From: Planctomycetia bacterium
GTDB lineage: Bacteria; Planctomycetota; Phycisphaerae; Phycisphaerales; SM1A02
Assembly: GCA_005799475.1 (NCBI GenBank)
Contig: SYGQ01000186.1
Span: 1-5,056 of the forward strand
Length of the DNA stretch: 5,056 bases
Reading direction: 5' to 3'
Shown here: positions 1-5,056 of the stretch, piece after piece
Layout of the letters: each line of letters begins with the position of its first letter
Numbering within the stretch: position 1 is the first letter of the stretch
Made by a program: the position numbers and the translations under genes
The notes under the pieces: model-generated
Database searches by the model: none
What the model was told of the DNA's origin: nothing
Seen by the model: only the letters and a program-made list of their open reading frames with translations

Positions 1-1865
1 GCACGCCGATGAACGGCGTCATCGGCATGGTCGATGTCCTCATGCAGACGAGCTTGCGCGCCAACCAGATGGACATTGCGCGCGCGATTCGCATCTCTGC
101 CGAGTCGCTCCTGACGGTCGTCGGCGACATCCTTGACTTCTCCAAGATCGAGGCCGGCAAACTCGCGATCGATCCTGAGCCCATGAGTGTGGAGCAGGTT
201 GTCGAGGGCAGTTGTGTGCTACTCAATCCGATCGTCGCCAAGAAGTCGATCCAGCTGACGCACTTCGTCGACCCAGCCATTCCAGCACTTGTCGAGGGCG
301 ACCCCGACCGAATTCGGCAGGTCGTGGTGAATCTCCTCAGCAATGCAGTGAAATTCAGCAGCGGGCTCGCTCGGCAAGGCCGAATCTCCGTGCGCGCAAG
401 GATGGCTGGCAATGACGACGACGGCCGAGTATGGATCGAGCTCACGGTGCGCGACAACGGCATCGGAATGGACGAGGGGATCCTCTCGCACCTGTTCCGT
501 CCGTTTCAACAGGGAACTGTGGGCACGACCCGAAGCCACGGCGGCACGGGCCTCGGCCTGACGATTTCGCAGCGGCTTGCCAACATGATGGGCGGCGTCA
601 TCACCGTCGAGAGCGAACCGGATGTCGGATCGACATTCACGGCGCGCATTCCGATGCGAGCGCTCCCGGCTGGGAGTGGCGCCGAACCGTCGCTGATCGA
701 CGGCGCGAAGGTGCTCGTCATCGGTCGCGACAACGAGCGAGTCGGCGACGCGAAGGAATACTTGTCGGCGGCCGGGGCGCGAGTCTCGACCGTTGCCGAC
801 ATCCGTGGGGCCGAGGCGGCCTCGGACGCCTACATCTGGATCATCGATCGCGACGACGATCAACCGATGGAGTCTGTGCGAGACTCCGTGCGTGCGTTCC
901 GCGCGGCACAAGGGCCACATGTTCGACCGTTCCTGGTCCTGACGTGCGCGGCGCAGCGCACGCCGCCCTACCGCACGCCGGACATGGTGCAACTCGACGG
1001 TGCAATGGCGACCAGACGAGCGCTCATGCAGGAACTCGCCGTGCTCATCGGTCGTGCACCGGCCGAAAGCGTGGCCGATGACCTGATCGTCGAGCCGCGC
1101 ATCGAGCCTCAGCGGCTCGCGCGCCGCGGCGTACGCCACGCCCACAGGATCCTGGTGGCTGAGGACAACGAGATCAATCAGGAAGTGATCCGCAGTCAGC
1201 TTGAGCTGCTTGGATATCCCAACGATGTGGCGGAGGACGGCGCGAAAGCGCTCGAGGCGTGGCGATCCGGGCGCTATGCGCTCGTGCTCTCGGATCTCCA
1301 CCTGCCACACATGGACGGCTACCAACTCGCGCAGGCGATCCGCACGGACGAACAGGCGCGCGGTAGCGCCCGCGTCCCCATCATCGCGCTGACGGCGGAT
1401 GCCGTGAAGGGCACTGATGCCCGGTGCAAGGCGGCTGGGATGGACGACTACCTCACGAAACCCGTGCTGCTGCCGGATCTCGGCGAGACGCTCGCGCGGT
1501 GGTTGCCCGACGAGGTGCCCGTGCGCGTCGATGCGCTCAAGGCCCAAGTCGGCGACGATCCGGCGATGATCAATCGGCTGTTGGCGGACTACGCGCAGAG
1601 GCTCGCGCCGATGGTGAATGCGATCGTGCGCGATGTGACAGAGGGCAACCTTTCTGCGGCGAAGGACATCGCCCACAAGCTCAAGTCGTCGTCGCGTGCC
1701 GTCGGTGCCGACCAACTTGGATCGCTTTGCGAGGCGATCGAAGGTGCATCTCGCGCGGGCGATGCCATCAAGGCGTCGGCGGCACTTCCACTGCTCAGGC
1801 TCGCGGCCATCTCGGCGGGAGAGTTCCTGACGCAGCGCGCCGATCACCCAGCGCACGCGCTGTAG
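1..1865 (+). CDS. Hybrid sensor histidine kinase, C-terminal part (HisKA-HATPase-pseudoREC-REC-HPt), 5' truncated by window
   Basis: Membrane-type phosphorelay kinase of BarA/ArcB-like architecture. The frame is open from base 1; the first visible residues, R-T-P-M-N-G, are the end of an H-box (H-E-x-R-T-P), so the phosphoacceptor His and the whole sensor region lie upstream. Counting from the Met at position 9 (an internal Met, not the start), 618 residues are visible. These are: second HisKA helix with DFSKIEAGKL (43-52); HATPase with N-box N108/N112, G1 box DNGIG (149-153), F-box F163/F166 and G2 box GGTGLGL (178-184); a degenerate receiver (about 234-348); an intact receiver (about 379-498) with E385/D386, phosphoacceptor D429, T462 and K484; and an HPt domain (about 507-605) with H556 in AHKLKSSS. 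All relay residues except the off-window His are present. From the family, phosphate should pass His-Asp-His to a separate response regulator, which is not in this window. The stop is TAG at 1863-1865. Confidence 0.95.
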   Translation, partial: TPMNGVIGMVDVLMQTSLRANQMDIARAIRISAESLLTVVGDILDFSKIEAGKLAIDPEPMSVEQVVEGSCVLLNPIVAKKSIQLTHFVDPAIPALVEGDPDRIRQVVVNLLSNAVKFSSGLARQGRISVRARMAGNDDDGRVWIELTVRDNGIGMDEGILSHLFRPFQQGTVGTTRSHGGTGLGLTISQRLANMMGGVITVESEPDVGSTFTARIPMRALPAGSGAEPSLIDGAKVLVIGRDNERVGDAKEYLSAAGARVSTVADIRGAEAASDAYIWIIDRDDDQPMESVRDSVRAFRAAQGPHVRPFLVLTCAAQRTPPYRTPDMVQLDGAMATRRALMQELAVLIGRAPAESVADDLIVEPRIEPQRLARRGVRHAHRILVAEDNEINQEVIRSQLELLGYPNDVAEDGAKALEAWRSGRYALVLSDLHLPHMDGYQLAQAIRTDEQARGSARVPIIALTADAVKGTDARCKAAGMDDYLTKPVLLPDLGETLARWLPDEVPVRVDALKAQVGDDPAMINRLLADYAQRLAPMVNAIVRDVTEGNLSAAKDIAHKLKSSSRAVGADQLGSLCEAIEGASRAGDAIKASAALPLLRLAAISAGEFLTQRADHPAHAL

Positions 1866-1908
1866 GTCGCTCAGCGAGCTCGCCCTGCCAGCGCCGCTCC
1901 TCCCCGCG

Positions 1909-1954
1909 GTTCCGGGCAGATTGTGTGCCCTAGGGCCCACAATCTGCCCGGAAC
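1909..1954. repeat. Palindromic repeat element, copy 1 (46 bp, one mismatch)
   Basis: The arms 1909-1925 and 1938-1954 are exact reverse complements (17 bp). The palindrome continues to the centre (CCCTAGGG, 1928-1935) with a single mismatch at 1926/1937, so 22 of 23 pairs match. It lies 43 bp after the kinase stop and 16 bp from the stop of the convergent minus-strand gene. No T-tract follows on either strand, so it is not a typical intrinsic terminator, although a U-tract-less bidirectional terminator remains possible. A diverged copy lies at 3797-3840, in the same orientation judged by the shared right flank AACTG-[A/C]-GGG. Including shared flanks, this copy spans about 1907-1960. Confidence 0.9.
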
Positions 1955-1970
1955 TGAGGGTTGGAGGGTC

Positions 1971-2864
1971 CTACTCGTGCGTCGCGGGCCGAACGATGAT
2001 CCGCTCCCCGTGCGTCAGCGACGGACATGTCTTCGCGATCGACACCGCATCGTCGAGTGACATCGCGCGGATCACGAAGAACCCGGTCAGCACATCCTTG
2101 GTCGGCGCGTGATCGATTGCGGCGACCGTCCCCGACGCCGCATCGCCCGAGAGCAGCACTTGCTTCGCGCCGCACGGCGCGCCCGACTTGAAGATCCCGC
2201 GAGTGCGCAGATCACCGACCCAAGCCATGTACCTGCCCATCAACTCGTCCTGTTGCGTCTTGGGCATGGACGCCCACGCGTTGTCATCCTCGTACATCAG
2301 GATCACGAAGTCGCTGCCTTCAGGCGTGCTGTCCATTGACTTCTCCTTGGCTCGTGTCATGCGGAAGTCTGCGTGCTCGCCCTCTACGCCGTTCTCGCGC
2401 GAGCTCCACTCGGTCGTGACATGATCGGCATCGATGAACTCGAATCGCACGCCGTCCATGCGCGACGCGCCAGGGCTCGCAAGATTCGTCACATCGATCA
2501 TTTTGAATGAGACGCTGCCAGGCAGAATCTCCGTCGCTTCCATGCGCGGCTGGTTCCCCGCGGCGCAGTAGTGCGTGCAAAGGAGCCGAGGCCCGTCCAT
2601 GTGGAACACCGTCACCATTGAGTGTGGTGTGCCTTCGAAGAGCCGTTCGACGACGCACGAATCCGAGGCGATGAGGTCGTAGGTGACTTTCGCATCGGTG
2701 GTGCCGTCCAAGTCGAAGTCGGCGTCCCACTGACCCTTCATCGCCTTGAGCTTCTCGAAGGCGGCCGCAGCATCGGCAGCGCTGCGCGTGTCCTTGGTGG
2801 GTGGGGTCGCGGTGCAGCCGGCGGCAACGGTGGCAGCGAGTACGAGCAGGAGCGTGTGGTTCAT
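1971..2864 (-). CDS. Putative lipoprotein with lipocalin-like/DUF1579-like domain fused to a C-terminal YCII domain
   Basis: 297 residues. The start at 2864 is preferred over the upstream in-frame ATG at 2990 for three reasons: it begins a hydrophobic signal segment (LLLVLAATVAAGC), AAGGA sits 7 nt upstream (2872-2876), and its ATG overlaps the previous gene's stop (ATGA). C17 would be the lipidated Cys; the lipobox is weak (A at -3, no Lys/Arg in the n-region), so lipidation is likely but not certain. Residues about 32-172 form an uncharacterised single-domain family that I recall as lipocalin-like (KLKAMKGQWD, later CTHYCAAGNQPRM and DVTNLASP). Residues about 177-297 are a YCII-related (DGPF) domain: VILMYEDDNAW, then TKDVLTGFFVI. 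The usual DGPFAETKE segment is reduced to DHAP-TKD. If exported, the YCII domain would be periplasmic, which is unusual. No catalytic role is established. It is the last gene of a probable three-gene operon. Confidence 0.85.
   Translation of the reverse strand: MNHTLLLVLAATVAAGCTATPPTKDTRSAADAAAAFEKLKAMKGQWDADFDLDGTTDAKVTYDLIASDSCVVERLFEGTPHSMVTVFHMDGPRLLCTHYCAAGNQPRMEATEILPGSVSFKMIDVTNLASPGASRMDGVRFEFIDADHVTTEWSSRENGVEGEHADFRMTRAKEKSMDSTPEGSDFVILMYEDDNAWASMPKTQQDELMGRYMAWVGDLRTRGIFKSGAPCGAKQVLLSGDAASGTVAAIDHAPTKDVLTGFFVIRAMSLDDAVSIAKTCPSLTHGERIIVRPATHE
2334..2348 (-). promoter_or_regulatory. Internal Shine-Dalgarno and ATG at the lipoprotein/YCII junction
   Basis: On the minus strand AAGGAG (2343-2348) is followed, after 6 nt, by an in-frame ATG (2334-2336) encoding M177 of the fusion. 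The SD bases are themselves coding (Lys-Glu within RAKEKS). This is the strongest ribosome-binding site I found in the window, and the ATG sits exactly where a stand-alone YCII protein of 121 residues would begin. A separate cytoplasmic YCII product (1971-2336) is therefore inferred, alongside or instead of the full fusion. Confidence 0.6.
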
Positions 2865-3364
2865 GAATGGATCCTTGGGGAGCAGTCGGCGACGCGACGG
2901 TACTCGCAGTCGATGAACCGCTGCCAGGGGTCCGCGTCGCATCGGATGTCCATGGAGTAGAGGATGGTGCCGTCGCCGGTCAGGTCCCATGCGGCCCGCG
3001 CGGCGAAGGCTGGCCAGATGTACTCCAGCGTCATGCGGCGATCCTTCATCGCTCCTCGATAGAGGATGCCGCCTTGGCCGATCGAGTCGAACCAGTGCAG
3101 ATGATGCTCTCCCGAGGCTTGATCGAATCGAAAGACCCCGTGTCCACGGAAGGTGACCGTGCCCGCGCGAGATTGCGTGTAGTCCTGCACGACGGCGAAG
3201 CCGTCAAGCGCGCGGACATTGTGAACGGTGCCCTCGACGGTGCCGCCCTGCGGCGCGAACGGTACGGGATGCATGCGCTCGGTGCCGCGCCAGGTTCCGA
3301 CGAGACAATCGAGCGCGAGATCCCCGGCCGAAGGCATTGGCATCGGCATGGACATGTGGAGCAT
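2861..3364 (-). CDS. DUF1579 family protein
   Basis: 167 residues, no signal peptide, probably cytoplasmic. The body matches what I know of DUF1579: LVGTWRGTERMHPVPFAPQG (residues 21-40), ALDGFAVVQDYTQ (52-64), TFRGHGVFRFD (71-81), HLHWFDSIGQ (89-98), and a C-terminal MDIRCDADPWQRFIDCEYRR stretch. DUF1579 proteins are predicted lipocalin-like beta-barrels of unknown function. The start at 3364 is chosen because AGGGG lies 7 nt upstream (3372-3376); the frame stays open to 3784, but that upstream part is Arg-rich, lacks domain character and overlaps the membrane-protein gene. The N-terminus is Met-rich (MLHMSMPMPMP), from a small GGCAT-type microrepeat in the DNA; the Met at 3355 is an alternative start without a good SD. 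The stop TGA overlaps the next gene's ATG by 4 nt, suggesting translational coupling. Confidence 0.88.
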   Translation of the reverse strand: MLHMSMPMPMPSAGDLALDCLVGTWRGTERMHPVPFAPQGGTVEGTVHNVRALDGFAVVQDYTQSRAGTVTFRGHGVFRFDQASGEHHLHWFDSIGQGGILYRGAMKDRRMTLEYIWPAFAARAAWDLTGDGTILYSMDIRCDADPWQRFIDCEYRRVADCSPRIHS

Positions 3365-3414
3365 CGTAGAACCCCTGCGCACCCCCGTGGGGCTACCGAC
3401 CGCGGACCGATTCG

Positions 3415-3768
3415 CTACATGCGGAGCATGCCCGCGAACGCAAGCGAGAGTGCCGCGCTGGCAAGTGCACTCGCCGTGCCGCCGATCGCGAGCCACCACC
3501 AACGCGCGCGTCGGGCGAGCAGCGCGATGCCGCCGAGCCATGCGGTTCCAATCACACACGCCGCGACGACCCATCCCCAATCGCCGACTCCCAGGAGCGC
3601 CCCTGCCGCCGCGAACGGTGAGATCGGGAACCACCAGAGATAGGTCTCCACGCAGTGCGGACATTCCATCAGCGGCCCGACTCCGAGAAGCGGCAGCGTC
3701 GCGGGTACATGGACGGCACACAGCGCGACGAGCGCGCAGATCCACGCTGGTCGTGAATTCGACTGCAT
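3415..3768 (-). CDS. Small integral membrane protein with CPHC motif, function unknown
   Basis: 117 residues, very hydrophobic, with about four candidate membrane segments (roughly 8-31, 44-62, 65-86 and 89-114). A CPHC motif (C36-C39, context MECPHCVET) lies in the short loop after the first segment. CPHC is the active-site motif of DsbA-type oxidoreductases, but this protein has no thioredoxin fold, so the pair could bind metal or haem or form a disulfide; this is open. I do not recognise the family. Support for a real gene: clear membrane topology, positive residues (RRAR, 86-89) between segments 3 and 4, and a position 50 bp ahead of the DUF1579 gene on the same strand, which suggests it is the first gene of the operon. 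The ribosome-binding site is weak (GGGAAG, 8 nt upstream). Confidence 0.7.
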   Translation of the reverse strand: MQSNSRPAWICALVALCAVHVPATLPLLGVGPLMECPHCVETYLWWFPISPFAAAGALLGVGDWGWVVAACVIGTAWLGGIALLARRARWWWLAIGGTASALASAALSLAFAGMLRM

Positions 3769-3796
3769 ATGAGGATCTTCCCACGGCGGCCCCGGT

Positions 3797-3840
3797 TTAC
3801 GGGCAGATTGCGCTCCCTAGCGAGCGCAATCTGCCCGTAA
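3797..3840. repeat. Palindromic repeat element, copy 2 (44 bp, one mismatch)
   Basis: The arms 3797-3814 and 3823-3840 are exact reverse complements (18 bp). They continue to a central CTAG with one mismatch at 3816/3821, so 21 of 22 pairs match. It shares GGGCAGATTG, the centre CCCTAG, CAATCTGCCCG and the flank AACTG-[A/C]-GGG with copy 1 (1909-1954). It lies between divergently transcribed genes, 28 bp from the membrane-protein start (3768) and 36 bp from the methyltransferase start (3877), where a terminator would be unexpected and where both promoters should lie. Including shared flanks it spans about 3793-3847. Confidence 0.9.
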
Positions 3841-3844
3841 CTGC

Positions 3845-3853
3845 GGGGGGGGG
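3845..3853. repeat. G9 homopolymer tract upstream of the methyltransferase gene
   Basis: Nine consecutive G, beginning where the shared right flank (…GGG) of palindrome copy 2 ends and stopping 23 bp before the methyltransferase ATG. Tracts this long can vary in length by strand slippage, and this one lies where the upstream promoter element or spacer would be. It is also a position prone to sequencing or assembly error. Confidence 0.85.
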
Positions 3854-3864
3854 CACACGCGGGA

Positions 3865-3870
3865 TAGCCT
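3865..3870 (+). promoter_or_regulatory. Candidate -10 element (TAGCCT) for a near-leaderless methyltransferase transcript
   Basis: TAGCCT fits a TANNNT-type -10 box and ends 6 nt before the ATG at 3877. There is no Shine-Dalgarno sequence in front of that ATG, which would fit a leaderless or nearly leaderless mRNA. No convincing -35 is visible; the poly-G tract occupies that region. Weak on its own; supported only by the similar layout before the VOC gene. Confidence 0.25.
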
Positions 3871-3876
3871 GCGGAC

Positions 3877-4716
3877 ATGCCGCGATCGCTCGAAGAAGGC
3901 CAGTACCTCCTCGGCGACGAATCGCGCGAGCTCGCACGGTTGGGCGAACAACACGCGCTCTGGCGCGACCGGGTCTTAGAAGGCTGGCGCCTCGCCGGCA
4001 TCGCCGCAGGAAGCCGCGTCGTCGATGTCGGTGCCGGCCCAGGCTGGGCCACCGAAGACCTCGCCGCCGTCGTGGGTCCCACGGGCCATGTGACCGCCGT
4101 CGAACGATCCGACGAGTTCGTCGCCGCGCTGCGCCAGCGAGTCGCGCGCTCGCATGCGAATGTCTCGGTCCATCAAGTCGACCTCATGCGCGAGCACATC
4201 CCCATCGAGCACGGTCTTCACGACGCCGCATGGTGCCGATGGGTCGCATTGTTCGTCCCCAACATCGACCTCCTCGTCGCGCGCATCGCTGCGTCACTGC
4301 GCGTCGGCGGCGTGGCTGTCTTCCACGAGTACGCCAACTACCGCACCTACGGCACACTGCCTCGACGCGTTGAGATCGAGGACTTCGTCACGAAGGCGAT
4401 CCAAGGACTCAAACAGTGCGGCGGCACCGTTGACGCAGCGAGTCCGGTGATGGCCGCGCTCGCCAAGCACCACCTCGAACTCGTGCATGTGCGCGCGCTG
4501 CCGGTCGTCGCGCGACCGAGCGAGCCATTCTGGCGCTGGCCCAGCGAGTTCATCCGCACATTCGCGCCGCAACTGGTCGCGCTGGGACTCCTCGACGACA
4601 ACTCGCACGGCCGACTCATCGCCGCCATCGACGACGCTGCGCGTGACCCTTCGAGCGTCTTCATCGGCCCGTTCAATGTGGAGATTGTCGCCCGTTTGGA
4701 ACGGCCGCGACCTTGA
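3877..4716 (+). CDS. Class I SAM-dependent methyltransferase
   Basis: 279 residues, cytoplasmic, no signal or membrane segment. The Rossmann-type SAM-binding motif I is VVDVGAGPG (residues 48-56). An acidic residue that should hold the ribose hydroxyls ends strand 2 (E76 in VTAVERSDEF), and D102 (QVDLMREHIP) fits motif III. The core continues with NIDLLVARIAASLRVGGVAV and FHEY (129-152). The C-terminal third (about 155-279) is outside the core fold and probably shapes the substrate pocket; the substrate cannot be told from sequence. The N-terminal YLLGDESRELARLGEQHALW stretch resembles the lead-in seen in UbiE-like small-molecule methyltransferases. The ATG at 3877 has no Shine-Dalgarno site but is supported by the start of the conserved region. 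It diverges from the minus-strand operon and is followed after 17 bp by the VOC gene. Confidence 0.9.
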   Translation: MPRSLEEGQYLLGDESRELARLGEQHALWRDRVLEGWRLAGIAAGSRVVDVGAGPGWATEDLAAVVGPTGHVTAVERSDEFVAALRQRVARSHANVSVHQVDLMREHIPIEHGLHDAAWCRWVALFVPNIDLLVARIAASLRVGGVAVFHEYANYRTYGTLPRRVEIEDFVTKAIQGLKQCGGTVDAASPVMAALAKHHLELVHVRALPVVARPSEPFWRWPSEFIRTFAPQLVALGLLDDNSHGRLIAAIDDAARDPSSVFIGPFNVEIVARLERPRP

Positions 4717-4724
4717 TCTAGACT
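4696..4724 (+). promoter_or_regulatory. Candidate promoter for the VOC gene, predicting a near-leaderless mRNA
   Basis: TTGGAA (4696-4701, 4 of 6 matches to TTGACA) and TAGACT (4719-4724, 4 of 6 to TATAAT) are separated by 17 bp, the optimal spacing. The ATG at 4734 lies 9 nt after the -10, so transcription would start at or a few bases before it. No Shine-Dalgarno sequence precedes that ATG. The -35 lies inside the end of the methyltransferase gene. Assignment is by eye, using sigma70 consensus. Confidence 0.4.
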
Positions 4725-4733
4725 CGCGCTCCC

Positions 4734-5056
4734 ATGACACAGACCACTACTTCCCCATCGTCGAAGACGGACACCTGCTGCTCGGCCCCAAAGACCGCGA
4801 CCCCCGGCGCGTTCTGCTGGTGGGAGAACCTCTCGCGAAATCTCCCGGCGTCGCGCCTCTTCTACTCGAGGGTCTTCGGCTGGAAGCTCGATGAGTGCGC
4901 CGCGTCGTGCGGCACCTACATCAGTCTCTCCAACAATGCGCGCAGCTTCGGCGGCATGATGGCGATGCCCGAGTGCGTGCCCGCGCAGGTGCCCTCGCAC
5001 TGGGGTCCCTATGTGAATGTCGTTGATGTTGACGCGGCGACCGCCAAGGTGAAGAC
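4734..5056 (+). CDS. VOC (glyoxalase/bleomycin-resistance superfamily) protein, 3' truncated by window
   Basis: 107 residues are visible before the window edge, with no stop. From residue 25 it matches the VOC pattern of the 27-kDa-antigen/Cfp30B-like group: PGAFCWWENLSRNLPASRLF, then YSRVFGWKLDE (44-54), YISLSNNARSFGGMMAMPE (62-80), and HWGPYVNVVDVDAATAKVK at the edge, where the second half of the first beta-alpha-beta-beta-beta module begins. VOC proteins include metal-dependent lyases, dioxygenases and drug-binding proteins; which applies here cannot be seen. Odd points: a 24-residue Ser/Thr-rich N-terminal extension with a Cys pair (C15-C16), further Cys at 28, 55, 59 and 81, and no Shine-Dalgarno site. 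The start at 4734 follows the methyltransferase stop by 17 bp and is the first ATG in frame ahead of the domain. Confidence 0.85.
   Translation, partial: MTQTTTSPSSKTDTCCSAPKTATPGAFCWWENLSRNLPASRLFYSRVFGWKLDECAASCGTYISLSNNARSFGGMMAMPECVPAQVPSHWGPYVNVVDVDAATAKVK

Noticed and set aside
219..1940. 573-codon open frame antisense to the kinase
   Set aside because: It lies opposite a gene with clear conserved domains. The translation is rich in Arg, His and Val with no recognisable domain, as expected for the shadow of a GC-rich gene.
1909..1954. Palindrome copy 1 as a standard Rho-independent terminator
   Set aside because: No T-tract follows on either strand, and a related copy lies between divergent genes. 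Termination without a U-tract is not excluded.
2865..2990. Upstream start of the lipoprotein gene at 2990
   Set aside because: It would bury the signal peptide behind 42 Arg/His/Pro-rich residues; the start at 2864 has an SD site and the ATGA overlap.
2867..3643. 258-codon plus-strand frame opposite DUF1579
   Set aside because: It is antisense to a recognisable DUF1579 domain, with low-complexity composition and no motif.
3365..3784. N-terminal extension of the DUF1579 frame up to 3784
   Set aside because: It is Arg-rich without family similarity and overlaps the membrane-protein gene; a good AGGGG site supports the start at 3364.
3797..3840. Terminal inverted repeats of an insertion sequence spanning 1909-3840
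   Set aside because: Each palindrome is complete in itself, the two copies are in the same orientation rather than inverted, and no transposase lies between them.
3228..4373. 381-codon plus-strand frame crossing the DUF1579 gene, membrane gene and methyltransferase start
   Set aside because: It is extremely Arg/Pro-rich, has no domain character and overlaps three better-supported genes and the palindrome.

Overview
The window is GC-rich (about 60-65% by eye) and densely coding. It looks like ordinary chromosomal DNA from a Gram-negative-type bacterium: there is a lipoprotein-type signal peptide, a BarA/ArcB-style hybrid sensor kinase and a DUF1579/YCII/VOC gene set. Such gene sets and the TANNNT-type candidate promoters without Shine-Dalgarno sites would suit Planctomycetota (e.g. 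Phycisphaerae), but that placement is a guess. No rRNA, tRNA, CRISPR array or transposase was found.

Layout. (1) Positions 1-1865 (+) hold the C-terminal part of a tripartite hybrid histidine kinase. The window starts inside the H-box, so the catalytic His lies just outside. Visible parts are the dimerisation helix, ATPase domain, a degenerate receiver, an intact receiver and an HPt domain. (2) Positions 1866-1970, between convergent genes, hold a 46-bp near-perfect palindrome. (3) Positions 3768-1971 (-) look like a three-gene operon: a small multi-spanning membrane protein with a CPHC motif, a DUF1579 protein, and a lipoprotein-like domain fused in frame to a YCII domain. The last two genes overlap by ATGA. 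(4) Positions 3769-3876 lie between divergent genes and hold a second copy of the palindrome, followed by a run of nine G. (5) Positions 3877-4716 (+) encode a class I SAM-dependent methyltransferase. (6) Positions 4734 to the window end (+) encode the start of a VOC (glyoxalase/bleomycin-resistance superfamily) protein that runs off the edge.

How the genes relate. The kinase appears to be a separate unit. The three minus-strand genes probably form one transcript. The methyltransferase and VOC genes are 17 bp apart, and the VOC gene may also have its own promoter. DUF1579, YCII and VOC proteins are small, poorly understood domains, so no pathway can be named.

Most noteworthy: two copies of a dispersed palindrome, one between convergent and one between divergent genes, share sequence and show three compensatory base-pair changes. 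Second, the lipoprotein-YCII fusion has a strong Shine-Dalgarno site and ATG exactly at the domain junction, which suggests two products from one frame.
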